Of a stretch of DNA of 64,000 nt, positions 27,568 to 38,505 are shown piece after piece. The first letter of the stretch is position 1; every line of letters begins with the position of its first letter. Below the pieces are notes generated by a model. It worked only from the letters and a program-made list of their open reading frames with translations, did no database searches and was not told the DNA's origin. The position numbers and the translations under genes were made by a program. Origin of the DNA: Bifidobacterium minimum (lineage in GTDB: Bacteria > Actinomycetota > Actinomycetes > Actinomycetales > Bifidobacteriaceae); NCBI RefSeq assembly GCF_000741645.1, contig NZ_JGZD01000009.1, positions 248,001-312,000 of the forward strand, in the 5' to 3' direction.

Positions 27568-27620
27568 GCGTATGCGTATACGCCAAATGCGTATATACCG
27601 CGTATCTGATATGCTTAATT
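27568..27620 (+). promoter_or_regulatory. Promoter region with GCGTAT repeats before DEAD-box helicase
   Basis: Four GCGTAT hexamers (27568, 27574, 27589, 27600) include the palindrome GCGTATACGC at 27574-27583. TATGCT at 27610-27615 is a plausible -10 box. The hexamers could be regulator binding sites. Confidence 0.4.
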
Positions 27621-27680
27621 GTTTGTTCACAGGCCAGCGCATTCGGCGCTATGGTCTGACATGTAATGTGAAAGGCTATC

Positions 27681-29486
27681 GTGCCGAATCTTCCTTATGA
27701 TTCTCAGTCATCCTCCCATGCCGACGATGACGTTCAACCCGTCTCCTTCGCCGAACTAGGCGTCCCCAACCCGCTGGTCGCGGCTCTTGCCGATGACGGT
27801 AAGACCAGCGCATTCCCCATTCAGGCCGACACCCTCCCCGATTCGCTGGCGGGACGTGATCTGCTGGGCCGTGGTCGGACGGGTTCCGGCAAGACGCTGG
27901 CCTTCGCCATCCCCATGGTCGCGCGTCTGGGCTCCGAGGATATGGGCGCATCCGCGATGAAGGAGGCCCGCCGCGCCCGCGACGACTCCCGTGGAGGACG
28001 TTCCCGCGGGCCGTTGCCCCATCCGCGTGGACTGGTTCTTGAGCCGACCCGCGAGCTGGCCAATCAGGTCGACGAGGTCATCCGGTCCCTTGCCGAGGTC
28101 TACGGCATGCGCACGGCCACCGTCTATGGCGGCGTCAACCAGAGCCGCCAGGTGCGTGAGCTGCGCGCCGGAGCCGACATCGTCGTGGCGTGTCCCGGAC
28201 GGCTGGAGGATCTGCTCCGGCAGGGGCTTCTGAGTCTCGAGTCGGTGGAGGTCACTGTCCTGGACGAGGCCGATGAGATGGCCGACATGGGCTTTCTGCC
28301 CGCCGTCGAGCGTCTTCTCTCGCAGGTCGATCCCGAGGGCCAGCGCATGCTGTTCTCCGCGACGCTGGATCATGGCGTCGATCAGGTCGTCAGAAAGTTC
28401 CTCCATGATGCGAAGGTCCATGCCGTCGACTCGGCCGACGCTCAGGTGGACACCATGACGCACCATGTCTTCGCCGTCTCGCAGGGCAACAAGCATGAGG
28501 TGATCCGGCAGCTGGCGTCGGGGACCGGACGGCGGATACTGTTCACGCGGACCAAATACCAGGCCAAGAACATGGCCCATAAGCTGGTTCAGATGGGAAT
28601 TCCGGCTGTGGATCTGCAGGGAAACCTGTCGCAGAGCCAGCGAGACCGGCATCTGGCCGCCTTCACCAGCGGCGAGGTGCGCGTGATGGTCGCCACGGAT
28701 GTGGCGGCGCGTGGCATAGACGTCAGTGATGTGGAGCTTGTGGTGCAGACCGAACCGCCCGAGGATCCAAAATCCTTCCTTCATCGTTCGGGTCGAACCG
28801 CTCGCGCCGGCGAATCCGGCGATGTGGTGACGCTGGTGCTCCCCCAGCAGCAGCGCGATGCGCGTCAGATGCTGCGTCGTGCCGGCATCCATGTGAATCC
28901 CGTGCAGGTGACTCCGGGATCCGAGGAGATCGAGAAGCTTGTCGGCGAGCATGCGCCCCTGGTGGAGGACTGGGAGCTGTCGTCGGCTCCCGTGGCCCGT
29001 GGCCAGGGGCATCGTGGGGGAGGATCGAGATCCCGCCGCGGTTCCCGTGGATCGCGCGCAGGCTCGCGTTTCGTGCGTGACGGTGAGCGTGGCGGTCGTG
29101 GCCGTGGCGACGGGCCTCGTCATGAGGGATCCGACCGCAGGGAGGATCGTGGCGGTTCCGGTGATCGGCGCCGTGACGGATATCGCGGCTCTCGCGATGA
29201 CGATGGACGCAGGGATTCGCGCGGATACGGCCGCGGCCGCGGATCACGCGACGGATCCGCAGGGGATGGCCGTACGGAGCGTACGGAGCGTCGCAGCCGT
29301 TACGACCATGACGGTGGCGGCCGTTCGGACCGTTACGACGGCGGTCGTGACCGTCGGGACGCTCCGCGCCATGATGGCGGCGACGGCGGTCGGCGTTCGG
29401 GACGGCCGTCGTTCTCCCGGCGTTCCAACTCGTCCGCAGGAGCCCGTGGGAACGGTCGTTCAGGCGGCCGCCGCGGTCAGCGCTGA
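27681..29486 (+). CDS. DEAD-box RNA helicase with RG-rich tail
   Basis: This 601-residue ATP-dependent RNA helicase is of the RhlE/CsdA kind, acting in mRNA turnover, ribosome assembly or cold adaptation. Q-motif-like start ([14 protein letters not shown]), motif I GRTGSGKT (about residue 66), Ia EPTRELANQ, motif [13 protein letters not shown] (about 194), motif III FSATLD (about 225), motif [12 protein letters not shown] and motif [12 protein letters not shown] (about 368) are all present. The last about 150 residues are disordered and very rich in Arg, Gly, Asp and Tyr, an RGG-type RNA-binding tail. GTG 27681 has GAAAGGC upstream. Its 3' end overlaps by 10 bp the end of the convergent msrAB gene. 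Confidence 0.93.
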   Translation: MPNLPYDSQSSSHADDDVQPVSFAELGVPNPLVAALADDGKTSAFPIQADTLPDSLAGRDLLGRGRTGSGKTLAFAIPMVARLGSEDMGASAMKEARRARDDSRGGRSRGPLPHPRGLVLEPTRELANQVDEVIRSLAEVYGMRTATVYGGVNQSRQVRELRAGADIVVACPGRLEDLLRQGLLSLESVEVTVLDEADEMADMGFLPAVERLLSQVDPEGQRMLFSATLDHGVDQVVRKFLHDAKVHAVDSADAQVDTMTHHVFAVSQGNKHEVIRQLASGTGRRILFTRTKYQAKNMAHKLVQMGIPAVDLQGNLSQSQRDRHLAAFTSGEVRVMVATDVAARGIDVSDVELVVQTEPPEDPKSFLHRSGRTARAGESGDVVTLVLPQQQRDARQMLRRAGIHVNPVQVTPGSEEIEKLVGEHAPLVEDWELSSAPVARGQGHRGGGSRSRRGSRGSRAGSRFVRDGERGGRGRGDGPRHEGSDRREDRGGSGDRRRDGYRGSRDDDGRRDSRGYGRGRGSRDGSAGDGRTERTERRSRYDHDGGGRSDRYDGGRDRRDAPRHDGGDGGRRSGRPSFSRRSNSSAGARGNGRSGGRRGQR

Positions 29487-30559
29487 TTCAGAAGCGCGAG
29501 GTAGTCGCCGTATCCTTCGGCGGCCATCTGGTCGCGGGGAATGAACCTCAGCGAGGCCGAGTTCATGCAGTAGCGCAGGCCGCCCCGGTCGTCGGGTCCG
29601 TCGTCGAACACGTGGCCGAGGTGGATGCCCGTCCCCGCCGACCGCACCTCGATCCGAGGCCGTCCGGGAATCGAGTCATCCCGGCGTTCCGTCAGCGACG
29701 CGGGATCGATGGGACGGGAGAACGCCGGCCATCCGCATCCCGAATCGTACTTGTCGCTGGAGAGGAACAGTGGCGTCCCGCTGAGGACGTCCACGTAGAT
29801 TCCCGGAGAGAACTGATGGTCGTACTCGTTGTCGAAGGGGCGCTCCGTGGCGGAGAGCTGCGTCACGGCGAACCGTTCGGGATCAAGCGACCATGCCTTC
29901 TCGACCCATCTCTGCCGCTCGGCGACGCGGAACATGGCGGCGAGGGATATATGGCAGTATCCTCCGGGATTCTTGTCCAGATAGTTCTGATGGTGCTCCT
30001 CGGCGGGGAAGAAGTTGCGCAGGCCCTCCACGACGATCGCCGGCGTCCGGCCGGTCAGCGCGGCGACGCGATCGACGACCCCGTCATAGACCGTGCGCTG
30101 CTCGTCGTCGGTGAACAGCATGGAGCTACGGTACTGGCGCCCTACGTCGTTGCCCTGCCTGTCGACGCTGAACGGATCGATCACCTCGACCATGAGAAGC
30201 GCCAGGGTGCGGAGCGTCACGCGCCGGGGATCGAAGTCGACGCGGACGGTTTCGACGGCGTCGGTGGACCCCGAGCACACCTGATCGTAGCTGGGCGAGT
30301 CGATGGTCGACTGCGCGTAGCCGACGGTGGTTCCCGTCACGCCCTCGATGCGGCCGAGATACGCCTCGAGTCCCCAGAAGCATCCTCCGGCCAGATAGGC
30401 GGTTCGCCGTCCGGATGCGGTGTCGGCGGTGGCGTCGACATCGGCGTCATGGGCGCCGGGGGCGTGTGCGGGCTCGTTGCCGCGCGTCGTGGAATCGTCG
30501 TGAGGCTCGGCATCGTGGACGTCATGGTTCGTGTTGTTGCGGGTATGGTTCTCGGACAT
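29477..30559 (-). CDS. msrAB: Bifunctional peptide methionine sulfoxide reductase MsrA/MsrB
   Basis: This 360-residue fusion repairs both diastereomers of oxidised methionine. Residues about 1-55 are a hydrophilic low-complexity lead. The MsrA domain has the catalytic [10 protein letters not shown] (about residue 56) and [14 protein letters not shown]. The MsrB domain follows with [16 protein letters not shown], the [14 protein letters not shown] motif and the catalytic [13 protein letters not shown]. The usual zinc-binding CxxC pairs of MsrB are not seen. Start ATG 30559 was chosen because upstream in-frame codons are not preceded by a recognisable signal. It shares an intergenic region with the divergent SNF2 gene. 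Confidence 0.92.
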   Translation of the reverse strand: MSENHTRNNTNHDVHDAEPHDDSTTRGNEPAHAPGAHDADVDATADTASGRRTAYLAGGCFWGLEAYLGRIEGVTGTTVGYAQSTIDSPSYDQVCSGSTDAVETVRVDFDPRRVTLRTLALLMVEVIDPFSVDRQGNDVGRQYRSSMLFTDDEQRTVYDGVVDRVAALTGRTPAIVVEGLRNFFPAEEHHQNYLDKNPGGYCHISLAAMFRVAERQRWVEKAWSLDPERFAVTQLSATERPFDNEYDHQFSPGIYVDVLSGTPLFLSSDKYDSGCGWPAFSRPIDPASLTERRDDSIPGRPRIEVRSAGTGIHLGHVFDDGPDDRGGLRYCMNSASLRFIPRDQMAAEGYGDYLALLNQR

Positions 30560-30668
30560 AGCCACAGTATGGCATTCGTGTGCGCGGATGTCCCGGATTC
30601 TTCGCTTCCGGAAGAGTGCGTAGACGTCCGCGCGTATCCTTGGTCTGCGCGGAAAGGGCGGTGCGAGG

Positions 30669-33600
30669 TTGTCTGATATGGGAGAGGACTGGCGTGCGGA
30701 GCAGGTTGGGTCGCGCGGGGGATGGAGACGCGGGTTCCCATCGCGTGCGGCGACGTCCACTTATGGGGCCGTGCGCGACGAGGACTCCGGCGCGGGGCAC
30801 GCGGTCGTCTCCGACGCCGATCTGCGCCGCGTCGGGGGACAGGCGTATCTGCGGAGCATCGAGATCCTCGTCGCGCACAGGCTTCACGGCCTCACCCGCG
30901 GATATGACGACAACGGGCTGCTGGTGCTGCGTTCCCAGGTCAGCGTCGCCGAGGGGTTCTCCGATGACTATTCCGTCAAGGTCGTCATCGACGAGGATCC
31001 CGGCGCGATCGTCTCATCGCAGTGCACGTGTCCCGCGGCGGCCCGCAACCATGGCATGTGCAAGCATGTGATCGCTCTTGTCCGCACCTTCAACGACGAT
31101 TCCGCCTCCTTCGCCCGGGTGGGGACGTCCATTCCGGTGCCCGCGCGGCGTGGGTCGCGGTCGGCCGGCACGTCGGTCGCGCTTCGGCGGTTTCTGTCGG
31201 AGGAGACCCGTCGTGAGCGTCACGAGATGCATGAGCGTCAGGTCCGACTTCTGCGCGTCGTGGGCGCGATGTCCCATGAGAGTGGCGACGCGGCTTCGGG
31301 CCCTGCGGGGCATGCCCCCGATTTTCGCGAGGAGGGTGGCATAACCCTTCGACCGCGTCTGTCCAGGGGCCAGGGTGGATGGCTGGTCCGTCTCGGCATA
31401 TCCTCAAGCGACGGCGCGTCCTATGTGGTCAAGGACGTGTCCGCCTTTCTGTCGGCCGTTCGCGACGGGGATAGGGTGGAGTACGGGCGCCATCTGGCGT
31501 TCGTCCATGAATCCCGGATGTTCGACGGACTGTCGCGCGAGCTTATCGACATCATCGATCGGGCGCAGTCCATCCGCAGGGCGATGTCCGGCGGATATGG
31601 CGTCCATCCGTGGCGCTCGTCCCAGACGGGCCGTGGAGGCATGCTTCTCACCGACGAGGAGACGTGCGAGATCCTCGACCTGTACACCGATGCGGACGCG
31701 ACGCTGGGCTATGCGCCCGAGGACGGCGCGGCAGCGGATTACGTCCAGGTGCGTGTGGTCGACGGCGACCCGGATATGGGCCTTGTCATCACGCCGGCCG
31801 AGGGGCCGGAGGCGGCACCGGGAAGCTACACCATCGCGCATCGGCGGTGCATCGATGACGTCATCCCGAGCAGACGCCGTGGTTTCGTCGTCGTGCGGGA
31901 CGCCGGATACGCCGTGGACCCCGCAGCGCGATCCATCGAGATACACCGTGCCGGGCGTGAGTTCATATCGCATCGTGATCTCATCGACGTCCTCTGCAGT
32001 CCCGTCGATTCCTCGGACATGACGGTCGCCGCGGGCGACGTCGATCAGTTCTCCCGCGTCGTGCTTCCTCAGCTGAAGCCCCAGGGCGGGACCGGGATCA
32101 TCGCGGCGACCATCCCTCCCGAACTCGTCGGCCGGCGCCGGGAGCCCTGCGTGATCGAGATCTATCTTGACCGTGATCGCAGCGGGGTGACATGCGATCT
32201 GCAGGCCCGCTATGGCCGACGACGTTTCGCGGTGTTCGACGGATCGCGCCCCGACGACCCCGTCGAGCGGGACACGGCCACGGAGCGTCTTGCGGTGGAG
32301 GCCGTTCGCCAGTATTTCCCACGTCCCGACGGTCCGGTGGCCAGAATTCCCGACGACGATGACGAGGCCATCCATGAGCTCATCACCCAGGGGGTGACGC
32401 TGCTCAGACGGGTGGGCACCGTGTTCTGCACATCCGCGTTCGATGGACTGACCAGGTCGTCCCGCGTGACGATCCGATACGGGTTGTCGCTGTCGTCCGG
32501 TCTGGTGGAGATATCCCCGATCGCCGACGACGTCGATCCCGCCGACGTGCCCGGGATTCTGGCGTCGTTGCGTGGAAAGAAGCGTTTCCATCGCCTGCGC
32601 AACGGCTCGTTCGTGGAGCTCTCCAACGTCGATGCCCGATCCATCGATCGCGTTTCGGCCGATCTCGACCTTGACCGGTCGGATTTCGATGGCGGCTCGG
32701 TGGATGTTCCGCTGTTCGAAGGCTTCTATCTCGCGGCGAACTGTGACGAGGGCGACCAGTCGCGGGAGTTCCGGGCCGCGATGCGTCCTTTGACGGAGGT
32801 GGCCCCCGACGCGTATCGCATCCCCGACTCCTTCTCGGGAAGCCTTCGGCCGTATCAGATGGAGGGATTCCGTTGGCTCAACGCCTTGTGGGACAAGGGA
32901 TTCGGCGGTGTGCTGGCCGATGAGATGGGATTGGGGAAAACCGTGCAGCTTCTGGCGCTGCTCGCGGCCCGCACCCCGACGCCGTCCACGGGGGAGAGGA
33001 GGCGCACCGCTGCCGACGCACCGCAGATCGCTGTACCGCAGGTCGCTGTATCGCAGGTCGCTGTATCGCAGGCCGCCGCTGAGTCCGGGAATCGGCATGC
33101 GCATCTTATCGTGTGCCCGGCCTCGCTGGTCTACAACTGGACGGCGGAATGCGCGCGGTTCGCGCCGAAGCTTCGTGTGGTGGCGGTCGCGGGGAGCAAG
33201 TCGTCGCGTCGGTCGATCCTCGCTGACGCGGAAAAGTACGACGTCATGGTCACCTCCTACGACCTTCTGCGGCGCGATGTCAACGATTATCACGGAGTGC
33301 CGTTCCTGAGCATGACTCTGGACGAGGCTCAGGCCATCAAGAACCACACCACGAAGGCCGCGCGGGCGGTGCGGTCCATCGACGCCCTCCATCGTTTCGC
33401 GCTTACCGGAACGCCGATCGAGAACAGGCTGGCGGAGCTGTGGAGCCTTTTCGACGTTCTCGATCCGGGGATGCTGGGGCGGTACTCCCATTTCCGCGAG
33501 GTCTTTGATCTGCCGATCATCAGCGGCGACGAGGAGGCTCAGCGGCGTCTGCAGAATCTTGTGGAACCCTTCATTCTTCGTAGGCGCAAGGCCGATGTCC

Positions 33601-34358
33601 TCGATGATCTGCCCGACAAGATCGACAACGTCATCACCGTGCGGCTGGAGGGAGCCCAGCGGCGCCTCTACGCGGCGTTGGAGCAGCGCCTTCGCGCGAC
33701 GATCTCGCATGATGACTCCGCGTTCACGCAGGAGGGCCGTATCCGGGTTCTGGCGCAGCTCACCCGATTGCGTCAGGCGTGCTGCGACCCGCGTCTGGTG
33801 GACGACGATGCCGTCGTCGCAGCCCAGGGTGACTGCGCCAAACTCGACGCCATCACCGATCTGGTGTCGTCGTGCCGCGACGAGGGCCGGAAGATGCTGG
33901 TGTTCTCGCAGTTCACCAGTTTCCTCGATCTCATCGGCGAGCGGCTGGACCAGCTGGAGGTGCCCTACGACGTGATCACCGGATCGACCGCCAAGAAGCG
34001 GCGACTGGATCTGGTGAACTCCTTCAATACAGACGACACCCCGGTGTTCCTCATCTCGCTGAAGGCCGGCAACACGGGATTGAACCTGACCGGCGCGAGC
34101 GTGGTGGTCCATGCGGATCCCTGGTGGAACGCCGCCGCCCAGGAGCAGGCGAACGACAGGGCGCACCGCATCGGGCAGACGCGTGACGTCGATGTCTACC
34201 GGCTGGTCGCCCAGGACACCATTGAGGAGAGGATCATACGGCTGCAGCAGGCCAAATCCGTTCTCGCGTCGCGTTTCGTGGACCAGGCCTCGTCGGATTC
34301 GGTGGCGCCTCTATCCTCGCTGACGCGCGAGAGTCTGCTGGCCATGCTCGGCGCGTAG
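30669..34358 (+). CDS. SNF2 family helicase with N-terminal SWIM zinc finger
   Basis: This 1229-residue Swi2/Snf2-type DNA translocase is of the Rad54-like bacterial class. Near residue 119 the SWIM finger [19 protein letters not shown] (CxCx-n-CxH) is seen. Residues 200-700 hold the poorly conserved middle region of bacterial SNF2 proteins. The motor follows: [24 protein letters not shown] (motif I, about 751), [19 protein letters not shown] (motif II, about 884), [18 protein letters not shown], then the C-terminal lobe with [35 protein letters not shown] and DRAHRIGQ. A four-copy 15-bp repeat (33021-33080) adds a [10 protein letters not shown] stretch right after motif I. Start TTG 30669 or ATG 30678. 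Role in DNA repair or transcription recycling is inferred. Confidence 0.9.
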   Translation: MSDMGEDWRAEQVGSRGGWRRGFPSRAATSTYGAVRDEDSGAGHAVVSDADLRRVGGQAYLRSIEILVAHRLHGLTRGYDDNGLLVLRSQVSVAEGFSDDYSVKVVIDEDPGAIVSSQCTCPAAARNHGMCKHVIALVRTFNDDSASFARVGTSIPVPARRGSRSAGTSVALRRFLSEETRRERHEMHERQVRLLRVVGAMSHESGDAASGPAGHAPDFREEGGITLRPRLSRGQGGWLVRLGISSSDGASYVVKDVSAFLSAVRDGDRVEYGRHLAFVHESRMFDGLSRELIDIIDRAQSIRRAMSGGYGVHPWRSSQTGRGGMLLTDEETCEILDLYTDADATLGYAPEDGAAADYVQVRVVDGDPDMGLVITPAEGPEAAPGSYTIAHRRCIDDVIPSRRRGFVVVRDAGYAVDPAARSIEIHRAGREFISHRDLIDVLCSPVDSSDMTVAAGDVDQFSRVVLPQLKPQGGTGIIAATIPPELVGRRREPCVIEIYLDRDRSGVTCDLQARYGRRRFAVFDGSRPDDPVERDTATERLAVEAVRQYFPRPDGPVARIPDDDDEAIHELITQGVTLLRRVGTVFCTSAFDGLTRSSRVTIRYGLSLSSGLVEISPIADDVDPADVPGILASLRGKKRFHRLRNGSFVELSNVDARSIDRVSADLDLDRSDFDGGSVDVPLFEGFYLAANCDEGDQSREFRAAMRPLTEVAPDAYRIPDSFSGSLRPYQMEGFRWLNALWDKGFGGVLADEMGLGKTVQLLALLAARTPTPSTGERRRTAADAPQIAVPQVAVSQVAVSQAAAESGNRHAHLIVCPASLVYNWTAECARFAPKLRVVAVAGSKSSRRSILADAEKYDVMVTSYDLLRRDVNDYHGVPFLSMTLDEAQAIKNHTTKAARAVRSIDALHRFALTGTPIENRLAELWSLFDVLDPGMLGRYSHFREVFDLPIISGDEEAQRRLQNLVEPFILRRRKADVLDDLPDKIDNVITVRLEGAQRRLYAALEQRLRATISHDDSAFTQEGRIRVLAQLTRLRQACCDPRLVDDDAVVAAQGDCAKLDAITDLVSSCRDEGRKMLVFSQFTSFLDLIGERLDQLEVPYDVITGSTAKKRRLDLVNSFNTDDTPVFLISLKAGNTGLNLTGASVVVHADPWWNAAAQEQANDRAHRIGQTRDVDVYRLVAQDTIEERIIRLQQAKSVLASRFVDQASSDSVAPLSSLTRESLLAMLGA

Positions 34359-34372
34359 GAAGGAGGCTCGTT

Positions 34373-34432
34373 TTCGCGGCCCCGGATTCCGCTTCGCGGC
34401 CCCGGATTCCGCTTCGTGGCCCCGGATTCCGC
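34373..34432. repeat. Three 20-bp tandem repeats
   Basis: The unit TTCGCGGCCCCGGATTCCGC occurs three times in direct tandem (one base changed in the third), followed by decaying partial copies to about 34465. It lies between the SNF2 and serine hydrolase genes. Confidence 0.9.
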
Positions 34433-34615
34433 TTCGCGCTCCTGGTTCCGATGCCGGATTCCGATGGGCTCTCCGATTTCCCAGAAAACCCCCAGCTCAT
34501 ATGGAGACTCGTCGCAGAGGGCTTTCCGAGTCCCCTCAGCACTCGCCGTTTTTGGGGTTCTAAGGTTCCAACGGTTAAGGTGAATCGTCGCCGTCGTCGG
34601 ATACGGAAGGGGCTG

Positions 34616-35635
34616 ATGATAGTGGAATGGAGCCCTAGTCCGCGATCGGGGCGCCCACCGAGGCACGGACGCGTGACGGCCGACCTTCGTCGTCGCTATA
34701 GACGTCGGAGATCGATGGTGCTTCTGTCGGCCATTCTCGTGGTCCTTCTTGTGCTTCATGTCTTCGTACAGGATGGGCGGCTGTCAACGGTGGTCTCCAC
34801 GGTACGGCACGCCGTGACTTCCGTCTGGCGTGGGTCATCCCCCTCCGGTTCCAAGGCCGCTTCGTCCGCGGTCGAATCGGATTCCACGGACTCCGACGCT
34901 GCGGATTCCGACGCGGGGTCCTCGATCGCGAAGGCCTCGTCGGTGCCCGACGCCACGTCGACGAAGAACCTGACCGCCGGATTGACGACCTCCCTAGATT
35001 CCATCTTCTCCGGTGCCACCTATGCGGTGGACGTCATCGACATGTCCACGGGCGGGACGGTGGTGGGAATCGATACCGGCACCCGATACACGTCGGCGAG
35101 CACCTACAAGCTTTTCGTCGCCTACTCGATGATCTCGGCGGTAGAGAGCGGCGAGAAGACCTGGGATTCCGAGCTGAACGGACAGACGCTGAGATCATGC
35201 GTCGCCACGATGATCGTCGACTCCGACAACGACTGTCCTGTCGCGTGGCTGGAGGAGCAGGGATACGGGGAGGTCAACCAGCAGGTGCATGACGCCGGGT
35301 TCGACGACACGACCATCGAGAACCAGAACATGAGCACGACCGCCTCGGACCTTGCCGACTATCTGACCCGTCTGCATCAGGGAAGCTTCATGGACGCCGA
35401 TTCACGGTCCATGTTGCTCGGATACATGAAAACGCAGGTGTATCGCTCCGGCGTGCCCACCGGAATCGGCTCGAACGGCACCGCGGCCGACAAGGTCGGT
35501 TTCCTTGACGGTCTTCTTCACGACGCTTCGATCATCTATACGACCAAAGGCGACTACGTCATGGTCGTGCTCGCCGATGGATCCTCATGGGCGTCGATAG
35601 CCCAGGCCGCGTCGACGATCTACGCGGCGCTGTAG
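34616..35635 (+). CDS. Membrane-anchored class A beta-lactamase-like serine hydrolase
   Basis: This 339-residue protein has a basic N-terminus (RRRYRRRRS), one membrane helix (residues 36-52), a Ser/Asp/Ala-rich linker and then an extracellular serine acyltransferase fold. SxxK is STYK (about residue 163) and SDN appears as DSDND (about 203). The third motif, normally KTG, reads DKVGF in a corresponding position. Active-site surroundings (SASTYKLFVAYSMI, MIVDSDNDCPVAWLE) resemble the beta-lactamase2/class A family, including cell wall hydrolases without antibiotic resistance roles. ATG 34616 has AAGGGG 5 nt upstream. Resistance cannot be inferred; a peptidoglycan-related function is as likely. 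Confidence 0.8.
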   Translation: MIVEWSPSPRSGRPPRHGRVTADLRRRYRRRRSMVLLSAILVVLLVLHVFVQDGRLSTVVSTVRHAVTSVWRGSSPSGSKAASSAVESDSTDSDAADSDAGSSIAKASSVPDATSTKNLTAGLTTSLDSIFSGATYAVDVIDMSTGGTVVGIDTGTRYTSASTYKLFVAYSMISAVESGEKTWDSELNGQTLRSCVATMIVDSDNDCPVAWLEEQGYGEVNQQVHDAGFDDTTIENQNMSTTASDLADYLTRLHQGSFMDADSRSMLLGYMKTQVYRSGVPTGIGSNGTAADKVGFLDGLLHDASIIYTTKGDYVMVVLADGSSWASIAQAASTIYAAL

Positions 35636-35722
35636 GTCGGGATCATGCGGTGGGGCCGCCTCGCCCTCCATCGTCTTCCTCCGGCTTCTCCCTGCGATTC
35701 CCTCCTGTAGGATGTTCGTACA

Positions 35723-36448
35723 ATGAACGGCATGACCATTCTTCGGACGGACCGTCTCATCCTTCGCCCATGGCGTGTGAACGACCCGAGTGACGCGCGG
35801 GCGCTGTATCGGCATGCCTCGGATCCCGAGGTGGGCCCGCGCGCCGGATGGCCCGCCCATTCCAGCGTCGAGGAGAGCGCTCGCATCATTCGTGACGTGC
35901 TGTCGGCGGATCTGACCTATGCGATCGTCCTGCGGGCCTCTGAGTCGGCGATTGCGGACGCGGACGTTTCCTGTGGGGATGGGCGCGTCGAGCATGACGG
36001 TGATCGGGATGGGGATGATGACGCAGAAGGATACGGAGACGGAGAAGGAGACGGGTACGGATACGGCCGCCCCATCGGGTCCATCGGGCTCAAGGAGATT
36101 GCCGGAAAGGCCGATGCCAGGGAGCTGGGCTACTGGATAGGGCGTCCTTATTGGGGACGCGGCCTTGTTCCCGAGGCCGCGCGTGAGCTGATGAGGTACG
36201 GCTTCGATGAGCTGGGGCTGACGGCCGTATATGCCTGCCATGACGTATCGAACGGCCAATCGTCGAGGGTCATGGACAAATTGGGGCTTGTCCGGCTGCG
36301 AACCGACAGGTCGGTTCCGCGTCCCCTGCTGGGAGCCGACGTCCGACGCGATGAGGTCGTGCGTCGTATGACACGCGAGGAGTGGACGGTCCGCGGTACG
36401 TCGGGAATCACGCCGATCTCCCGGAGTTCCGGTGGGTCGGGCAAATAG
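35723..36448 (+). CDS. GNAT family N-acetyltransferase (RimJ/RimL type)
   Basis: This 241-residue acetyl-CoA dependent transferase has the RimJ/L opening LRTDRLILRPWRVND, GSIGLKEIAGKADARELGYWIGRPYWGRGLVPEAARELMRYGFDELGL (acetyl-CoA binding motif A) and RVMDKLGLVRL. Between the first two parts an acidic insert of about 35 residues (DGDRDGDDDAEGYGDGEGDGYGYG) comes from a GAT/GGA-rich DNA repeat and interrupts the domain. A TAGGAT box 11 nt before the ATG could serve as -10. The acetylated substrate (protein N-terminus or small molecule) is unknown. Confidence 0.83.
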   Translation: MNGMTILRTDRLILRPWRVNDPSDARALYRHASDPEVGPRAGWPAHSSVEESARIIRDVLSADLTYAIVLRASESAIADADVSCGDGRVEHDGDRDGDDDAEGYGDGEGDGYGYGRPIGSIGLKEIAGKADARELGYWIGRPYWGRGLVPEAARELMRYGFDELGLTAVYACHDVSNGQSSRVMDKLGLVRLRTDRSVPRPLLGADVRRDEVVRRMTREEWTVRGTSGITPISRSSGGSGK

Positions 36449-36489
36449 GTAGGGATGCCGGGTAGGGATGCGTGGAAAGGAGAGCGGCC

Positions 36490-37863
36490 ATGACCATCAT
36501 CATCCGTGGGGACATCGTCTTCACTCCGAGGCCCGACCGTTTCACCGTGCTCGAGGATGGATGCGTTGCGGTAGGCGACGACGGGCGCGTGACGCAGGTG
36601 GCCGGCTCGCCCTCGGACATCAGACTCCGCGGCACCCGCGCTTCCGGCGACCGCATCGTTCCGACCGATGACGCTGCGCCGCGGTCCACCGTTGATTCCG
36701 GGGAACCGGAGCCCCGCGTCATCGATCGACGTGGGTGTCTTGTCATCCCCTCCTTCGTCGACCTGCACGTGCACGCCCCGCAGTATCCGATGGCGGGCGT
36801 AGGGCTCGACGAGCAGCTTCTGCGATGGCTGGAGAACACCACCTTTCCCGTGGAATCGCATTTCGCCGATCCGCAGGTCGCCGGGACATGGTATCGGCGC
36901 TTCCTGCACCGCATATGGAGGGTTGGCACCCTGCGCTTCAGCGCCTTCGCGACGCTTCACGAGGAATCGACACTGATGCTTATGGGACTGTGCCAGGAAT
37001 CGGGACTGCGACCCGTCGTCGGCAAGGTCAACATGGATCGCAACGCCCCGGAGGAGCTTCTCGAGAGCACCCGCGACAGTCTCGAGAGCACGCGGCGCAT
37101 CATCGGGAAGTCCCGAGCCGCGACGCCGGACATCGGATACGTCGTCACTCCGCGCTTCGTGCCTTCCACCACCCCGGAGCTGATGGAGGGACTCGGGGAG
37201 ATCGTGCGCGAGTTCGGCCTTCCCGTGCAGTCGCATCTCGACGAGAACCGCTCCGAGGTGGAGTGGGTGCGCAGACTGCATCCCGACGTCCCCACCTACG
37301 CGCAGGTGTACGACCGTTTCGGTCTTATGCCCGAGGGACGCACCATCATGGCCCACTGCATCTGGATGACGCAGACCGAACGCCGGCTGCTCCGCGAGCG
37401 TGGGGTGTGGGCGGCGCACTGCCCACAGTCGAATCTCAATCTCGCCAGCGGTCTCATGCCCGTGAGAAGGGACCTCGACGCGGGAATCAAGGTGTGCGTC
37501 GCCAGTGATGTGGCCGCCGGGCATGATCCGTCCATGCCCCGGCAGATCGTTTCCGCCATCGAGACCTCCAAGGCCAAGACCTTCGAAACGGGGCATGAGA
37601 ACGACCGTCCGCTTGCGCTTTCCGAGGCCTTCTATATGGCGACCAAGCGGCCGGGGGAGTTCTTCGGGGCGATCGGTCGTGGCAGGGTGGGCACCTTCGA
37701 GCCCGGATGTGACTTCGATGCCCTCGTCATACGCGAGGAGGACGGCAATCCGTTGGACCTGCCGCCGGAGGGCAAGCTGGCGCGCTTCATCTACGACGGT
37801 GACGACCGTGACATCCTCGAACGTTGGATCGCAGGCCGGACGGTCCCCGAACCCTTTGCCTGA
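36490..37863 (+). CDS. guaD: Guanine deaminase
   Basis: This 457-residue amidohydrolase converts guanine to xanthine and ammonia. Zinc ligands and active site are visible: DLHVHAPQYPMAG (HxH, about residue 96), QSHLDENRSEVEWV (His near 257), MAHCIWMTQTE (His near 296) and VASDVAAGHDPSMPRQ (catalytic Asp near 338). The PQYPMAG segment is specific to guanine deaminase compared with other amidohydrolases. AAAGGAGA stands 7-8 nt before ATG 36490. It follows the GNAT gene by 41 bp in the same direction. With hpt and guaB it belongs to guanine handling. Confidence 0.92.
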   Translation: MTIIIRGDIVFTPRPDRFTVLEDGCVAVGDDGRVTQVAGSPSDIRLRGTRASGDRIVPTDDAAPRSTVDSGEPEPRVIDRRGCLVIPSFVDLHVHAPQYPMAGVGLDEQLLRWLENTTFPVESHFADPQVAGTWYRRFLHRIWRVGTLRFSAFATLHEESTLMLMGLCQESGLRPVVGKVNMDRNAPEELLESTRDSLESTRRIIGKSRAATPDIGYVVTPRFVPSTTPELMEGLGEIVREFGLPVQSHLDENRSEVEWVRRLHPDVPTYAQVYDRFGLMPEGRTIMAHCIWMTQTERRLLRERGVWAAHCPQSNLNLASGLMPVRRDLDAGIKVCVASDVAAGHDPSMPRQIVSAIETSKAKTFETGHENDRPLALSEAFYMATKRPGEFFGAIGRGRVGTFEPGCDFDALVIREEDGNPLDLPPEGKLARFIYDGDDRDILERWIAGRTVPEPFA

Positions 37864-37923
37864 CGGGGACGATCGTATTGACGGGGATGATCGGTGGATC
37901 GCATCGTCCGGCATGCCCTCGCG

Positions 37924-38505
37924 TCACGATCGGACGAGTGTCGCTCCGGCCTTGGCGAGCTCCTCGAGCGCGGTCTGGAAGGTCCGCGGGGCGACGCCGG
38001 CGACGAGGTCGGTGAGGACGCGCACGCGGCGGCCGGAGCGGAGCGCGTCGAGCGCGGAGGCCCTCACGCAGTAGTCGGTGGCGATGCCGGCCACGTCCAC
38101 GTCGGTGACGTGGTGGGCGTCGAGCGTCTGGGGGAAGGACCGGCCGGAGTCGTCCGTGCCTTCGAAGATCGAGTAGGCGGGGACGTTCTGCCCCTTGCGG
38201 ATGTGCACGTCGACGAGCGAGGCGTCGAGGCCGGGGTCGTAGTCGGCGCCGGGGGTGCCGGCGATGCAGTGGACGGGCCAGGTGTTCACGTAGTCGGGCT
38301 TGTCGGGCGGCAGCGCGATGTGGCCCCCGTTGGTGCTGTTCGCGGTATGCCAGTCGCGGCTGGCGAAGACCACGTCGTAGTCGGATTTGTGGGTTCGCAG
38401 GTAGGCGGTGATGCCTCTGGCGACCGCGTCGCCGCCGGTCACGCCGAGCGCGCCACCCTCCGTGAAGTCGTTCTGCACGTCGATGATGAGAAGAGCTGTC
38501 GTCAT
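37924..38505 (-). CDS. pncA: Nicotinamidase/pyrazinamidase
   Basis: This 193-residue isochorismatase-like hydrolase deamidates nicotinamide to nicotinate for NAD salvage. The Asp of LIIDVQNDF, metal-binding Asp/His in SRDWHTANS, HCIAGTPGADYDP, and the nucleophile Cys of GIATDYCVRAS (about residue 148) form the expected Asp-Lys-Cys and metal sites, with Lys in DVHIRKGQN. Length is normal for PncA. It converges with guaD, separated by 60 bp containing two copies of TGACGGGGAYGATCG. Confidence 0.92.
   Translation of the reverse strand: MTTALLIIDVQNDFTEGGALGVTGGDAVARGITAYLRTHKSDYDVVFASRDWHTANSTNGGHIALPPDKPDYVNTWPVHCIAGTPGADYDPGLDASLVDVHIRKGQNVPAYSIFEGTDDSGRSFPQTLDAHHVTDVDVAGIATDYCVRASALDALRSGRRVRVLTDLVAGVAPRTFQTALEELAKAGATLVRS

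Noticed and set aside
31404..34166. 920-codon open frame on the reverse strand
   Set aside because: It mirrors the SNF2 helicase gene in a GC-rich sequence; no domain, no RBS and His/Arg/Gln-rich composition. It is an antisense shadow.
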